Shown here piece after piece: positions 1-10,224 of a DNA stretch of 64,000 nt. Origin of the DNA: Trachythela sp. YZ-2020. Its lineage: Eukaryota; Cnidaria; Anthozoa; Malacalcyonacea; Clavulariidae. The DNA lies in the NCBI GenBank assembly GCA_016169945.1, contig JADLSH010000035.1, positions 744,001 through 808,000 of the forward strand, read 5' to 3'. A program made the position numbers and the translations under genes. Below the pieces are notes generated by a model that saw only the letters and a list, made by a program, of their open reading frames with translations, was not told where the DNA came from and made no database searches. Each line of letters starts with the position of its first letter. Within the stretch, counting starts at the first letter, position 1.

Positions 1-400
1 ATGATGTAAGTCATTATTGCTTTAAATGAACTTGGAATTTCACGGTTTTACAAGTATAGGAGTTTAATGAGGAAAATGAAAAAGAACCCAAATTTTAGGC
101 CGGCGACTTTAATTTTTCAGATGCCTCCATATCTAAAAGTTATTGTCATATCAAAGTCTATACTTCCTGCAAATATGGTGCTTTTATCACAAAATGAACA
201 ATTCTTACACTTAACCGCCAGACTATTAGCACAAAATACGTATAAATGCGCAACTGAACAAAATGAAATGCGTTGAACTAATAAAAACTATCCTAAGGTC
301 CTTTATATGGCAGACATTTACTGACATTATGCGAGAACTATTGTATGACCATTTGAAAACAAACAATATATTATATATAGCGTAAATATGATAGCGTATA
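1..400. other. Unassigned AT-rich sequence
   Basis: I see no convincing gene here. The 69-codon frame at 67-276 has no recognisable motif and no splice context, so I treat it as chance. Confidence 0.4.
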
Positions 401-549
401 TAGCCCGAGTGCCCGGAGAAAAACCACGACTTTCGACAGAGCGTTGACTTACTCTTTTCACATGAGTGTGATGAGTGTCCTCAATTACGAGAATCGAACT
501 CAAGACTCAGAAGTGAAAGGCGCTTGCTCTGACGACTGCGCCACCGAAT
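401..549 (-). repeat. tRNA-derived SINE, 3'-truncated copy
   Basis: Read on the minus strand it has a tRNA-like head. An A-box-like stretch (TGGCGCAGTCGTCAGAGC) is followed by a B-box-like stretch (GAGTTCGATTCTCG). It then continues with the same body as the plus-strand copy at 47851-48176, including the shared blocks CATGTGAAAAGAGTAAG and TTCTCCGGGCACTC. Two copies in opposite orientation with the same head and body identify a dispersed SINE rather than a tRNA gene. This copy stops at about 401, before the 3' part seen in the second copy. Confidence 0.75.
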
Positions 550-864
550 TTACTCTTTACATAATATAATTTACGCTTTACAAGTTCTCTGCTGTGCTGA
601 ATTATATCCAATGGTGGTGATGGATATCTCTTTCTTATTTCATTATACTGGAAGTGGTCTAGAATTCTCCCATCCCAGCATGCCAAATATCCCTCTGACT
701 ATCCATCGATATGCCACTGCACGAAGATATCTAAATAATCAAACACTGATTCGTTAAATTCATGTGTGCAGTAAGAATGTGGTAATCAACCTCAAATGAT
801 GCAACCAAATCAATATCCCTGCAAAATTTGCAATCGTTCATTTAGGTACAGCAAATGGACATAA
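550..864. other. Unassigned spacer
   Basis: I see no gene, RNA or clear repeat in this stretch. Confidence 0.4.
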
Positions 865-1100
865 TAGGGCCATTTATATGGGGATAAAATAACTAAATAA
901 GTCGTGGCTTACATAACGCGCGTCTTACATAAGAAGCGAACACACTCGTATAAATGGTCAAATTCTAATAAGTCGCGATTTATTGTGGAACAGCCTCAAC
1001 CCCTGTTCTTATTTAAGTCGCGACTTACTAGAATTTGACCATTTATACGAGTGTGTTTGCGTCTTATATAAGACGCGTCTTATGTTAGTTATGTGCCCTA
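865..1100. mobile_element. Palindromic MITE with TA flanks
   Basis: Two long inverted arms flank a short loop. The left arm (about 910-985) carries CACACTCGTATAAATGGTC and AAGTCGCGA. The right arm (about 1012-1090) carries their reverse complements. The outer ends are GGGC at 867 and GCCC at 1095-1098, each next to a TA dinucleotide (865-866 and 1099-1100) that could be a target duplication. There is no coding capacity. This fits a non-autonomous foldback or Tc1/mariner-type MITE; the superfamily is inferred. Confidence 0.7.
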
Positions 1101-1395
1101 ATATTTGTCTCCCCAAGTAAATATTCATATATAGATAAGTCATAATATACAAAGGAAGATAACAAAGATCACACGCTCGCGTTCCTCAAACTCGTTTAGA
1201 TTACAGCTTTTGACAAATATACACAAAAATACTGATGAGAAGACACAAAAATTCAGTCTGACTTACTCATTTTTCCCATCTTGGGTTGTGCTTGTTGGTT
1301 GGCGATATTTTCCCCTGACTTAGCAGAGAGAAAAGCCCCTGCAGTCTCTAATACTGGTCTGTGCGTAATAACTGAATAATCCCAGTGCTGAGTAA
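1101..1395. other. LINE 5' boundary region, degenerate
   Basis: No intact frame is present. The last 80 bp or so may be decayed endonuclease sequence of the following LINE, because the frame becomes recognisable at 1396. I cannot place the exact 5' end of the element. Confidence 0.35.
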
Positions 1396-3642
1396 TACAT
1401 AGCTGGTGATTTTAACCGGTTAAATATTAGTGGGGTACTAAGCCACTTTCGTTTGAGACAGTTCGTCAAAGTACCGACGCGTGGAAACGCTACATTAGAT
1501 TTAATTTTAACTAATTTACATGAGTCCTTCAACGTACCTCAAGCTTACCCGCCGTTTGGCCTATCTGACCATAATGTTGTGGTTGTTCCCTCAAAAGGTA
1601 AAGGACAGAGATCCTCCAATAAGAAAACTATTGTCAAACGCGATCAGCGACCAAATCGCAAAAACGAATTGGGAAGATATTTGAACAGTGTGGATTGGAA
1701 TACAATGTTTGCTACCTTGGGTGCTAGCGAAGACATGTGGAATGTCTTTGACGGCGTTGTTCATCTTGGCCTTGATATATTAATGCCAGAAAAACATATA
1801 CAAATTTGTACAGCCGATGCCCCATGGATGAACCAAAATTTGAAATCTCTCATCTTAAAACGACAAAAAGCTTTTACTCATGATGGTGTTAACTCGGCAA
1901 AATTTAAATTTTACAGAAATCGTGCGAACAGAGAGCGGAAAATTATCAGAGCCAAGTATTATGAATCAAAAGTTCAACAACTGAAAGGGGAGCACCCAAA
2001 AAAATGGTGGAGTGAAATAAAACGTTTGAGCAATATGAAGGTCAATAAAAGTGACTTGACTAACCAAATCAATGTTGGTGAGCTCTTAAACTTAACCTAC
2101 CACGAACAAGCAAACGCCATAAATTCGGCATTCTTAGAGCCCCTCGAAGAATATAGACTACCAAATTTATTAGAGCATGTCACCTTGGAAGAATCGCCAG
2201 TTTTTATCGAAGTAACCGAGATGAGAGTACAAAGATACTTGGCCAAATTAAATCGTTATAAAGCAGCAGGACCAGATGCAATACCTAACTGGATATTAAA
2301 GGAATATTCATTTCTTCTGGCACAACCTATTGCTCTTATTCTCAATGCCTCCTATTACGAACAGCGTTTGCCGGCTAGCTGGAAAATGGCTGATGTAACC
2401 CTAATACCGAAAACCAATCCCGTACGAAACCTAAAAACAGGATTAAGACCAATTTCACTCACGCCATGCATATCTAAAATAGCTGAGGGATTTGTTGTTG
2501 TGGATTATTTAAAACCGGCTATCCTCCGGATAATTGATTCAAACCAATTTGGAGCGATACCAAATTCCTCCACGGCTTTGGCCTTAATTAGCATGTTGCA
2601 TCACTGGAATATGAGCACTGATGGTAATGGAGCAACAATAAGAACACTCTTATTTGATTACCGCAAGGCTTTTGACCTTATCGACCACAGTTTTCTCATT
2701 AATAAATTATCAAGATTAGATCTACCCAGGAGTGTTGTAAATTGGATAATTGATTTTTTAGCTGATCGATTTCAAAGAGTCAAATTATCAAACCAGTGCT
2801 TTTCAGAATGGAGATTAGTGCCCTCTGGTGTACCCCAAGGAACGAAGCTTGGTCCTTGGCTGTTTGTGCTAATGATAAATGACTTAGATATTGGAAACAA
2901 CGGTATTTGGAAATACGTTGATGACACGACAACCTCTGAGATTGTCTATAAAGAAAATATAAGTAATTCACAAGCTATAGCGAATAAAGTTATGTCTTGG
3001 TCATCTGAAAATAGAATGCAGTTAAACTCAGACAAGTGCAAAGAGCTAAGAATCTCATTTTCAAACCAACCTGTTACCTTTGACCCCGTAATTGTAAATG
3101 GTAAAGAAATGGAAGTAGTTGACAGTGTTGACCTCTTAGGGATCACCATTACTAACCAATTAACTTGGAATGCTCAAATCGAGAAAGTAATAAGGAAATC
3201 TTACAAACGTTTATACTTCCTCGTTCAGTTGAAACGAGCAAGAGTACCACCTGAAGATTTGGTGTTGTTCTATATCACGTGTATTAGATCGGTAATTAAC
3301 TACGCAATACCTGTCTTTTACCATTCTCTTCCTCAGTACCTAAAAACCGAGTTAGAGCGATTAGAGAAACGTGGCTTGTCAATTATTCTTCCTGAAGATA
3401 ATTATCTGTCCGCTGTTAAAAGCCTCAATATATTACCAATACAAGAACATCACATATACCTATGCAACCAGCTATTTAAATCTGCTGTGTCAAATCAGAA
3501 CCACAAGCTTGCAAAACTGTTGCCACCATTACATGAACCCAGCTATAGTTTAAGGAATCAACGGAAATTTGATGTCCAACGGTTTTATACAAATAGAGCC
3601 TCAAACTCTTTTATCCCTGCTATGTGCAGGCTGTTTCAATAA
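1396..3642 (+). CDS. Non-LTR retrotransposon ORF2: C-terminal endonuclease plus reverse transcriptase
   Basis: This frame encodes the retrotransposition enzyme of a CR1/L2/Jockey-type LINE. The upstream stop at 1393-1395 sets its open start. It begins inside the APE-like endonuclease, where GDFNRL is visible at 1405, followed by LDLILTN and the SDHNVV motif at about 1564. RT motifs follow in order: KAAGPDAIPNW (about 2263), LRPISLTPCISK (about 2440), DYRKAFDLIDH (about 2656), SGVPQGTKLGPWLF (about 2824) and the catalytic box YVDD at 2914-2925. YVDD replaces the more common YADD. The thumb and C-terminal region run uninterrupted to the stop at 3640-3642. The 729 codons from 1453 have no internal stop, so this insertion is young or the RT part was recently active. 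The N-terminal endonuclease half is missing or decayed, so it is a 5'-truncated copy. Confidence 0.9.
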   Translation, partial: YIAGDFNRLNISGVLSHFRLRQFVKVPTRGNATLDLILTNLHESFNVPQAYPPFGLSDHNVVVVPSKGKGQRSSNKKTIVKRDQRPNRKNELGRYLNSVDWNTMFATLGASEDMWNVFDGVVHLGLDILMPEKHIQICTADAPWMNQNLKSLILKRQKAFTHDGVNSAKFKFYRNRANRERKIIRAKYYESKVQQLKGEHPKKWWSEIKRLSNMKVNKSDLTNQINVGELLNLTYHEQANAINSAFLEPLEEYRLPNLLEHVTLEESPVFIEVTEMRVQRYLAKLNRYKAAGPDAIPNWILKEYSFLLAQPIALILNASYYEQRLPASWKMADVTLIPKTNPVRNLKTGLRPISLTPCISKIAEGFVVVDYLKPAILRIIDSNQFGAIPNSSTALALISMLHHWNMSTDGNGATIRTLLFDYRKAFDLIDHSFLINKLSRLDLPRSVVNWIIDFLADRFQRVKLSNQCFSEWRLVPSGVPQGTKLGPWLFVLMINDLDIGNNGIWKYVDDTTTSEIVYKENISNSQAIANKVMSWSSENRMQLNSDKCKELRISFSNQPVTFDPVIVNGKEMEVVDSVDLLGITITNQLTWNAQIEKVIRKSYKRLYFLVQLKRARVPPEDLVLFYITCIRSVINYAIPVFYHSLPQYLKTELERLEKRGLSIILPEDNYLSAVKSLNILPIQEHHIYLCNQLFKSAVSNQNHKLAKLLPPLHEPSYSLRNQRKFDVQRFYTNRASNSFIPAMCRLFQ

Positions 3643-3953
3643 GGATCATTAAGTATAACCTGGTTCTTAACTTTTAAACATTTGCATGATAAACTTTGTT
3701 ATAGTTTTTTTATATATATTGTCGTAATATCTAACTTTTAAATATTTGAATGATAAACATTTAAACATTTGCATGCCGTAATAATTAACTTTTAAACATT
3801 TGCATGATAAACCTTGTTATAGACTTTTTATATATATTGTCGTAGTATTTGATGTAAAATAGTCATCTTATTTTATCTTATGGCATTGTTAAAATTACGT
3901 AATTCAGCCTTTGGCTGCAAAGTATTTTTATTAAATCTATCTATCTATCTATA
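1396..3953 (+). mobile_element. CR1/L2-like LINE with (TCTA)n tail
   Basis: This is the extent of the LINE including its 3' UTR. The UTR (3643-3935) contains three imperfect copies of a block of about 60 bp (AACATTTGCATGATAAAC). It ends with AATTCAGCCTTTGGCTGC and a (TCTA)n tail at about 3935-3953. The same 3' end motif, in minus orientation with a GATA tail, occurs inside the 934-bp satellite at 62.4 and 63.3 kb, so those are 3' ends of a related LINE. The tail abuts coding sequence of a P2X7-like exon at about 3955. Confidence 0.85.
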
Positions 3954-4348
3954 CATTCTGCGTCTTTTCCCTCGAACGTAAATTTTACAACATCTGTACT
4001 CTCTCGCATCCTCTAACAGAGCATCACTACAATGCCCACATGCGCACCTTAAAATATATTCACATATCTGAGACGAAACACGGTAATAAATAGTTCGAGG
4101 AACGGTTTAATACTAGATTACTTTGATAAATTTACTTACCATGAAATAACAGCTGCGGTTTTCTTAAATCTCGCCTCAAAAGTTTCTCGCAGAATACCGT
4201 CTTCGTCTGTTTCTTCTTCCTCATAGTCACTATAAGCGACTGGCTCAAATTGATACGGCTGGACACCAGACGATTGCTCAACAATGTCCTCTTGATTTGT
4301 TGACCCTTCTGTCTCTGTCTGTGATTCAAAGCTTTCGGTATCGGACAT
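3954..4348 (-). pseudogene. P2X7-like acidic/zinc-binding protein, exons 1-2, truncated by LINE
   Basis: Exon 1 (4348 down to 4140) starts at ATG 4346-4348. It encodes a Ser/Glu-rich acidic N-terminus with GVQPYQFEPVA, the hallmark of proteins annotated as 'P2X purinoceptor 7-like' in fish and invertebrate genomes. It ends ...VISW before a GTAAGT donor. Exon 2 starts at 4047 after an AAG acceptor and begins CACGHCSDALLE, then YRCC. This is the CxCGxC zinc-binding start of the family, and the phase matches because the split Trp codon TG|G is shared with the copy at 21.3 kb. Exon 2 stops after about 31 codons, exactly where the LINE (TCTA)n tail begins, so the gene is cut by that insertion. Despite the name, the family lacks a receptor channel. 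It corresponds to the cytoplasmic zinc-containing domain found at the C-terminus of P2X7. The function is unknown. Confidence 0.75.
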
Positions 4349-4650
4349 CTTCAAAGTTTGTAAAGCGAAATATAAAAGCTCCTGTCTTGTTATTTGTGAT
4401 ATTTTGTTGTTTTCATTAAGGCAAGCACTTCGAGATGTCACACTGCATACGTCACAAGGCCGGAACTCTCGATACCAGTCTTTCTTCAAGTTAAGATTCA
4501 AAATAGCTGTATTTATCGTAGTGCCAAGGCTGTTTTAAATAATTTTACGGCGCTTTTACTGACAAAAATATTTTTAGCAAGTCCAGGGAGGCCATTTTTA
4601 TTGAAATACCGCAAATTTGACATTTTTCGTTGCATATACACTTTAAGATG
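4349..4650 (-). other. P2X7-like 5' flank and LINE junction
   Basis: Minus-strand frames cross this stretch, but I recognise no domain. It lies between the acidic exon and the break in the neighbouring LINE, where the RT motif NKAPGPNDP stops matching LINE sequence at about 4651. It may hold the original promoter of the P2X7-like gene. Confidence 0.35.
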
Positions 4651-6002
4651 CGGGTCATTTGGACCAGGAGCTTTGTTAGAGTGGATGGACAAATGCTTTT
4701 TCGACGATACGCTATCATATGTAACAATGGGCAGGATATCCGAATGAACGTAAGATAACCATCTGGGTTGAATTTCTGGGAAATCATTCGTTAAACCTGC
4801 GAAAAACGTATTAATCATGTTTGCAGCATCTTTATCTTCCAGTTTGGAGACTGAACCCTGTTCACTGAGATTTATAAGAGTATTTTTCTTTCCAGTCAGT
4901 TTCCAAACCTTCTTCCACCACGTTCGAGCATCACCATTACTATTCTGCCCTCCAATATTTTTTACATAATAATTCGTCTTTGCTCTTTCGATGCTACTCT
5001 ATTTCGTAATTTGCTAAACATAGCAATACTTCCCTGTTGATATGCATTATCTCGCCTCCTTAATAAACTTTTTAATTTTGTTGTTATAAAAAATTTATCG
5101 TCAGAATGCATTCTAACTGTTCTCTCTGGAAAATAGTAATTAGTGATATCGTTAGTAGCTCTGATAAAATCCTTAACTTTTTCATCTATGTTCTCAGCAT
5201 TTAATACAGATGACCAATCGTATTGGGATAGGCATGAGCCAAATTGCTGCAGACTGTGGCTTGGCGTTGAACGAAATTTAATTTTCCTCATATGACCCTG
5301 CTGTACTTTCGCCAACCAAATAACCATGTTATGATCTGAAGTAGACAGTGGTGCAATTACCTCTGGGGGGTTGTAATATGAGCTGATGTTGGTGAAAATA
5401 AGGTCCAAAATATTGGAATTTATTATCGGATCCTTAACCACTTGCTTTAAATTGGTATCACAATAGTTTGAAAGATACTTTGTATCAAAACCGTTGCTGC
5501 AAGGATTAAAGTCACCAGCCACAATAAATCCTGTATCAGGACTCTCAGATGATACAATATCATGACACGAAAATAAATAATCATAAAAATTTTCTATACT
5601 TATTCGATCCATTGAGGGAGGAAGAAATAGACTAGCAACAGCAATCCTCGAAACTGCTCGTGGGAGCCACTTCGGGCGCCGAGTTAGACACTGACATTCG
5701 AAGTTTGCGTCAGAGAGATCATTACGAGTTTTTATTGAAATCTCTTCACGGACATAAATCGCACAGCCCCCTCGTAGACAAATTTCCCTATCCTTACGTA
5801 TTAATGTAAATCCTGAAATGTTAACAACTTCGTTAGGTATATTATCTGATAGCCATGTCTTCGTGACAATGATAATTTCGATTTTGTGCTCATTTGAGTA
5901 ATATTCTAATTCATCAATTTTCCTCATAATAGATCTTGAATTCACAATAAGCACATTTGGTGAAGTCCGAGCAGTTGAAGAATATACCGGACTCTCTTTT
6001 TT
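4651..6002 (-). pseudogene. LINE 5' half: APE endonuclease and start of RT, 3' truncated
   Basis: Reading leftwards from about 6002, the frame gives VLIVNSRSIMRKIDEL, a typical start of LINE endonuclease domains. It continues with TKTWLSD, GGCAIYVRE, GDFNP, LDLIFTN and the catalytic SDHNMV. It then enters the linker and the first RT motif, NKAPGPNDP, at about 4651-4675, where it is lost. There is a frameshift near 4975 between ...ASKE and YYVKNIGGQNS. The usual RT catalytic core is absent, so the copy is dead. It is 5' complete relative to the LINE at 1.4 kb and points the other way. A run of eight T at about 5997-6004 marks the point where the upstream frame breaks. Confidence 0.8.
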
Positions 6003-6137
6003 TTAAAGTAGATCAGATTCTAATCCCAGAGTTAGATTTTGGTTGATAATACTGGTAGGAACAATCGTTATTTCGGTGAGTAATAATTACTGGTATTGGA
6101 AAACAATTATTGATTCGATTAATGGAAAGCTCCATTT

Positions 6138-6811
6138 TCACTTCATCATACTTAGAAACAACTTTAAGTGGTCTAACCATTCCATTGAACGTGGTGGGGG
6201 CGTCTGGTTTGTTTGGCGCCGCCGAAAAAGGTATTGTGATTCTTTAATAGAATTCATAAGGCTAGACGTTAAAGGAGACACCCTACAATCATCTTGTTTT
6301 CTTGAGGGTACTCTAACCAACCGGGCCCACCTTTCTTTCTTGAGAGTGATGTTGGATGAAGCACTTCAATGAAAGGCAAATAATTTAACCGTACATTAGA
6401 TCGCGACGATTGTTTAGCTTGCTCAGCTATACTTATGTCCACAGTTCCTGTATTGCTGGGACTTGTTACATCTACATCATATTCATCAGATCGCATACAA
6501 TGTTGGTTGCAATTACCAAATTTAGTGCGATCCACTAAGTTAGCCTCACTTATTACAATATCAGCTGTTTTATCTAAGCTTGAGTCCTGTTCATCATCAG
6601 TTTGATTATTAGAAGACAAGGGGCCATTGTAATCGCTTGTATTAGTAATTTGCAAGTCAAATTTTGACTTATCAGGCTTAGATTGTTCCACTAAAGTAGC
6701 TTCACTTAATACAACAACATCAATATTGTCTGAGCTTGCTTCCTGTTTATAATTAGCTTGATTATTCGAGGACAAAAGGCCATTGTAATCGCTTGTATTT
6801 ATAATTAGCAT
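6138..6811 (-). CDS. Acidic ORF with two 52-residue internal repeats, possible LINE ORF1 region
   Basis: On the minus strand, codons from 6811 encode two tandem copies of a segment of about 52 residues. Each copy carries NTSDYNG, LSSNNQ, a Glu/Asp/Ser-rich stretch and SEA(T/N)LV. The frame ends at 6269. A second frame overlapping 6320-6138 continues with a Pro/Arg-rich stretch and may be the same protein after a frameshift. It lies just upstream of the LINE endonuclease in the same orientation, so it may be the ORF1 or 5' region of that LINE. I recognise no conserved domain. A decayed host exon is the alternative. Confidence 0.4.
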
Positions 6812-7025
6812 GTCAGGATTTCCGGACCTTGTATAAAATGAAATGAAAAGGTACGTACAGTGTAACTGTCAGTGTTACAGTGACAGTTGGACAGTTACTA
6901 GAAACATGATGTTGACAGAAGCAATTGTGATTGGTAACTGAAACCATTTGTTATGTTGATGTAGTGGACAAGCTTGATCAACCATCAACTATTGATCTAC
7001 AGTACACCAATCAACTAGCAGCGAA

Positions 7026-7182
7026 ATGTTAGAAACGGAGGTAGATATGACTAGTGCGATTGAGAGTGAAGATGAATCAATGGATGAAAATGATGATGAT
7101 ATGTATGACCCTCAGTATGAGATGGAAGCCGACCATGACAATTCTGAATCTGAGAACGATGAGTCTGATGAAGAATCAGAGT
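7026..7182 (+). pseudogene. Transposase-like pseudogene exon 1 (acidic N-terminus)
   Basis: ATG at 7026 opens a strongly acidic stretch (MLETEVDMTS, then ESDEESE). It ends GA before the donor GTAAGC at 7183. The phase matches exon 2. Confidence 0.6.
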
Positions 7183-7379
7183 AAGCGAATTTGATTATTA
7201 AATAACCGAATACGGTCAATACAGAAAAGGCACAGACTTATCCTACAAAGGAAATCTCAGCTGTCCAGATGGAGAAGGATTCTCATAAAAGTACAATTTT
7301 TTGGGACATAAAAGGGGGGAGGGCTGATGTAGTTCAATCATTATGTAGAATTGATATGCTATATATATACTTGTAACAG

Positions 7380-7739
7380 GTTACTGACAATGGATGATGA
7401 AATCTGAGGACCATACCAAAGCACATTGTATTTTTGTCACAGCTGCTGTTGTTGTTCCATTTCTGTCATTCGTGCAAAGCTGACAAGCCTCTAGTGGAAA
7501 CAAGAGAAGTTGGCGGAAAAGCTGTGGTCACAACCATATGTAGCAACCCAAAGTGCCCACAGAAGACAACAATGGGGCATAGTCAACCTATGATGGCTGG
7601 AACCAAAATTTCTGCTGGGAATTTCCTTATATGTATGGCTACTCAACTCGGTGGTGCTTCCTTTTCAAAAGTTAGACAAATGTTTCTGCACATGGGCCTC
7701 GGTTGTGTATCTCTGAGTACATACTTCCGTTATCAAAGG
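7380..7739 (+). pseudogene. Transposase-like pseudogene exon 2 (zinc-like region)
   Basis: The acceptor is AACAG at 7375-7379. It encodes LLTMDDEI, a 2-nt insertion creating TGA near 7404, then HIVFLSQLLLLFHFCHSCK, CSNPKCPQKTT and HMGLGCVSLSTYFRYQR. The donor is GTTTGT at 7740. CxxC pairs suggest zinc binding. Confidence 0.75.
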
Positions 7740-8188
7740 GTTTGTAAATACTGTGCAAATATTAACAAACAATATACACTAAATTTAGATAGTGAAATTG
7801 AATTACATTTTACACTAATTCAAAGGGAGAAGTTACAAGTCAGTCCAAGAATCCTCAAAAACAAGATTTCCTAACTCATAAGAGCATTTCAAGATAAATC
7901 ACTAGTTCCATTTAGGATTAATAGGTTTAAGTTACAGTAGTTGTCCAGTAAACAACATCTTATTTTTGCTCCGCGTATTGTTCAAACCATGTACTGATTA
8001 ATATAGGGAAAATGATAATGATTTTGCAATAATTATGTGTTGAAATTGTACCTCAATAGCAAATAGAATATCCAGCATATTAACGATAACTTGCAATGAC
8101 TTTGAGGTTTCTAACTTGGGATATAGTTTTAGTAGTTATAAGTTGATTCTAGCATTTCTAGGTGTGTTTACATTCATATGAGAAAGCT

Positions 8189-8444
8189 ACAATGTTTGCC
8201 AGAAACTATGGGACAAATATTCAAATTCCATCACGCATCTTATGTTCAGTTCCCCCCGCGTCCCCCGTTCATTGTTGGTATCACAAAAAAAGTAATGCAT
8301 CGCAAACGAGACATCTCCTGACATGAGCGCAACATTGAAACGGGTGGGGGGAGGGAGGGAGGAGTAATTAGGTTAAAATTTTTTATAAATACTATATTTC
8401 TTCAATGAAGCTATATTGTCCCAAAGTATTAGGGCAAAGATTGT
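8189..8444. mobile_element. MITE, 256 bp, copy A
   Basis: Imperfect terminal inverted repeats of about 30 bp (ACAATGTTTGCC... and ...GGCAAAGATTGT type ends) flank a non-coding core. Three more copies occur at 9818, 12011 and 16389. This copy lies outside the triplicated unit, so it is an independent insertion. Confidence 0.75.
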
Positions 8445-8535
8445 GTGTAAACGCATCGCCATTATCCATAAAAATAATTTCAAGGTCACAGACCAGTCAT
8501 GTACGCAATAACTCTACGTGATTTATTCATTGACA

Positions 8536-8757
8536 GACATCAATCCGGTCGAACATATTTTCCACATAGTTAAGAGCAATCTACAGATGCAGGCTAGACA
8601 CACAGGGAATCAATCATGAAACATGGACGGAGATCAAGGATAGAGTTTGGAAAACATTGCTAGATACTTCTGTAGATTTGTCAATACTTTACTATTAAGT
8701 ATGCCTAGACGCGCAGGCGCAGTGATTGCTGGAAAGGGCTACAGAACAAAATACTAG
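8536..8757 (+). pseudogene. Tc1/mariner-like transposase C-terminal fragment
   Basis: Translation gives DINPVEHIFHIVKSNLQ, which contains the NPxE motif with the third catalytic acidic residue of Tc1 transposases. After a frameshift it gives HETWTEIKDRVW and the diagnostic end SMPRRAGAVIAGKGYRTKY followed by TAG. Only the last 70 or so codons remain. Partial duplicates beginning at GGAATCAATC (10801 and 15177) are carried by the triplicated unit. No N-terminal DNA-binding domain is visible upstream. Confidence 0.8.
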
Positions 8758-9304
8758 TTTATTGATTAAACACGTGACATTGATATTGAGCTCACTACCA
8801 CACGGTTCTCACTACGAATCTCACCTAAATATTTACACCTTATATGCGCTGTAAATTACTTCTTAGCAACTTATATTTAACAAGGTCGCGATGGGGGACT
8901 GACATCATGCATATCAGATATGCCAGCATGATTTTATAACTTTTAAGGACGATATAACCAAGTGAGAGATGATTTTTGAGCAACGATTCTCACTTCCGTT
9001 ATAAAGAAAGCAGTGAGATATCAAGTTCATTTACTGTTTTCTGGTGAGAACCGTTCAAAATAGACCACTATTTCCTATATATCTTAACTATACCATAAAT
9101 TTACTATAACATTATTTTTGTACACATTGTGTTATAGAAATTAGCAAATATAAAATGTATGTTCTTAAAACCCCGAGAAAAAAACTATATTTAATAGTGA
9201 GATCCGTGCATGAGCCGAGTGAGCCTCGTTCACTAAATTGTTTGTTGACAGACAAGCATATGATTATCGCTAATTATCTTATCCTGTCAGCATATTATTG
9301 TTTG

Positions 9305-9568
9305 CTAATGTTCGGCATTCTTAAAAATAAGCTTCGCAAAGCAACGACGACAAGGTTCGACTTGTTTTTGCTCATCTTTTGGTATTTGACGATGTAATTT
9401 GAACATACGCCAACGGACATCCATTATTTCAGTGTTGACCCGATCCACACTTGCCCCATTCACTAAGGCGAGAGGGGCGTCAATAGTCGCGAAAAACGGC
9501 GTATCCTTCTCTAGCACAATAACTTTTTTCGTGAAGTTCCACATTTTGCGCAAACAATTGTAATCCAT
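9305..9568 (-). CDS. Hypothetical 87-codon ORF (copy 1 of 3)
   Basis: The minus-strand frame MDYNCLRKMWNF...KNAEH recurs unchanged at 11498-11761 and 15876-16139 because it rides in the triplicated unit. The copies are too recent for their identity to count as selection. I do not recognise a domain. It sits between a Tc1 fragment and a MITE, so it may be mobile-element debris. Confidence 0.3.
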   Translation of the reverse strand: MDYNCLRKMWNFTKKVIVLEKDTPFFATIDAPLALVNGASVDRVNTEIMDVRWRMFKLHRQIPKDEQKQVEPCRRCFAKLIFKNAEH

Positions 9569-9817
9569 CTCTTAGAAACATGTCCGAAATGTGATTAAGT
9601 TTACAGTTTGTAGCGCAGTTTTACTCACAAGTAAAAATACTATAAGAAATGCCCACCCTCCTCGAAGAATGACCTACATATAGACCACACAAGCTCCTCT
9701 GAAAAGAAAAAATTTCTGTTCTTAGTTTCTAAAGTAATAAATATACTTTTAAGTCAAATAATCTGACTAAGAAAATATTCTTTAAGATCACTATGTATAT
9801 AAGTGTGCAAACCTCAG

Positions 9818-10070
9818 ACAATCTTTGCCAGAAACTATGGGACAAATATTGAAATTCCATCACGCATCTTATGTTCAGTTCTCCCCGCGCGTCCCGTTCA
9901 ATTTTGGTATCACAAAAAAGTAATACATCGCAAACGAGACATCTCCTGACATGAGCGCAACATTGAAACGGGTGGGAGAGGGAGGGGGAGCAATTACGTT
10001 AAAAAATGTTATAAATACTATATTTCTTCAATGAAGCTATATTGTCCCAAAGTATTATGGCAAAGATTGT
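9818..10070. mobile_element. MITE, 253 bp, copy B
   Basis: It has the same inverted ends as the copy at 8189 (ACAATCTTTGCC and GGCAAAGATTGT). It is carried in unit copy 1 and duplicated with it. Confidence 0.75.
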
Positions 10071-10165
10071 AGTCAGTGTTGGGGGACGGGGCATGGGAGA
10101 GGATTATGGGCGTATGAATGACGTAATTTAGCCAATTCATGTCCTTACTGACTGCTTAGCAACAC

Positions 10166-10170
10166 CAAGA

Positions 10171-10224
<54 letters not shown>

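Noticed and set aside
4513..4650. Coding continuation of the LINE or of the P2X7-like gene
   Set aside because: The frame is open but matches neither family after NKAPGPNDP. It is treated as junction sequence.
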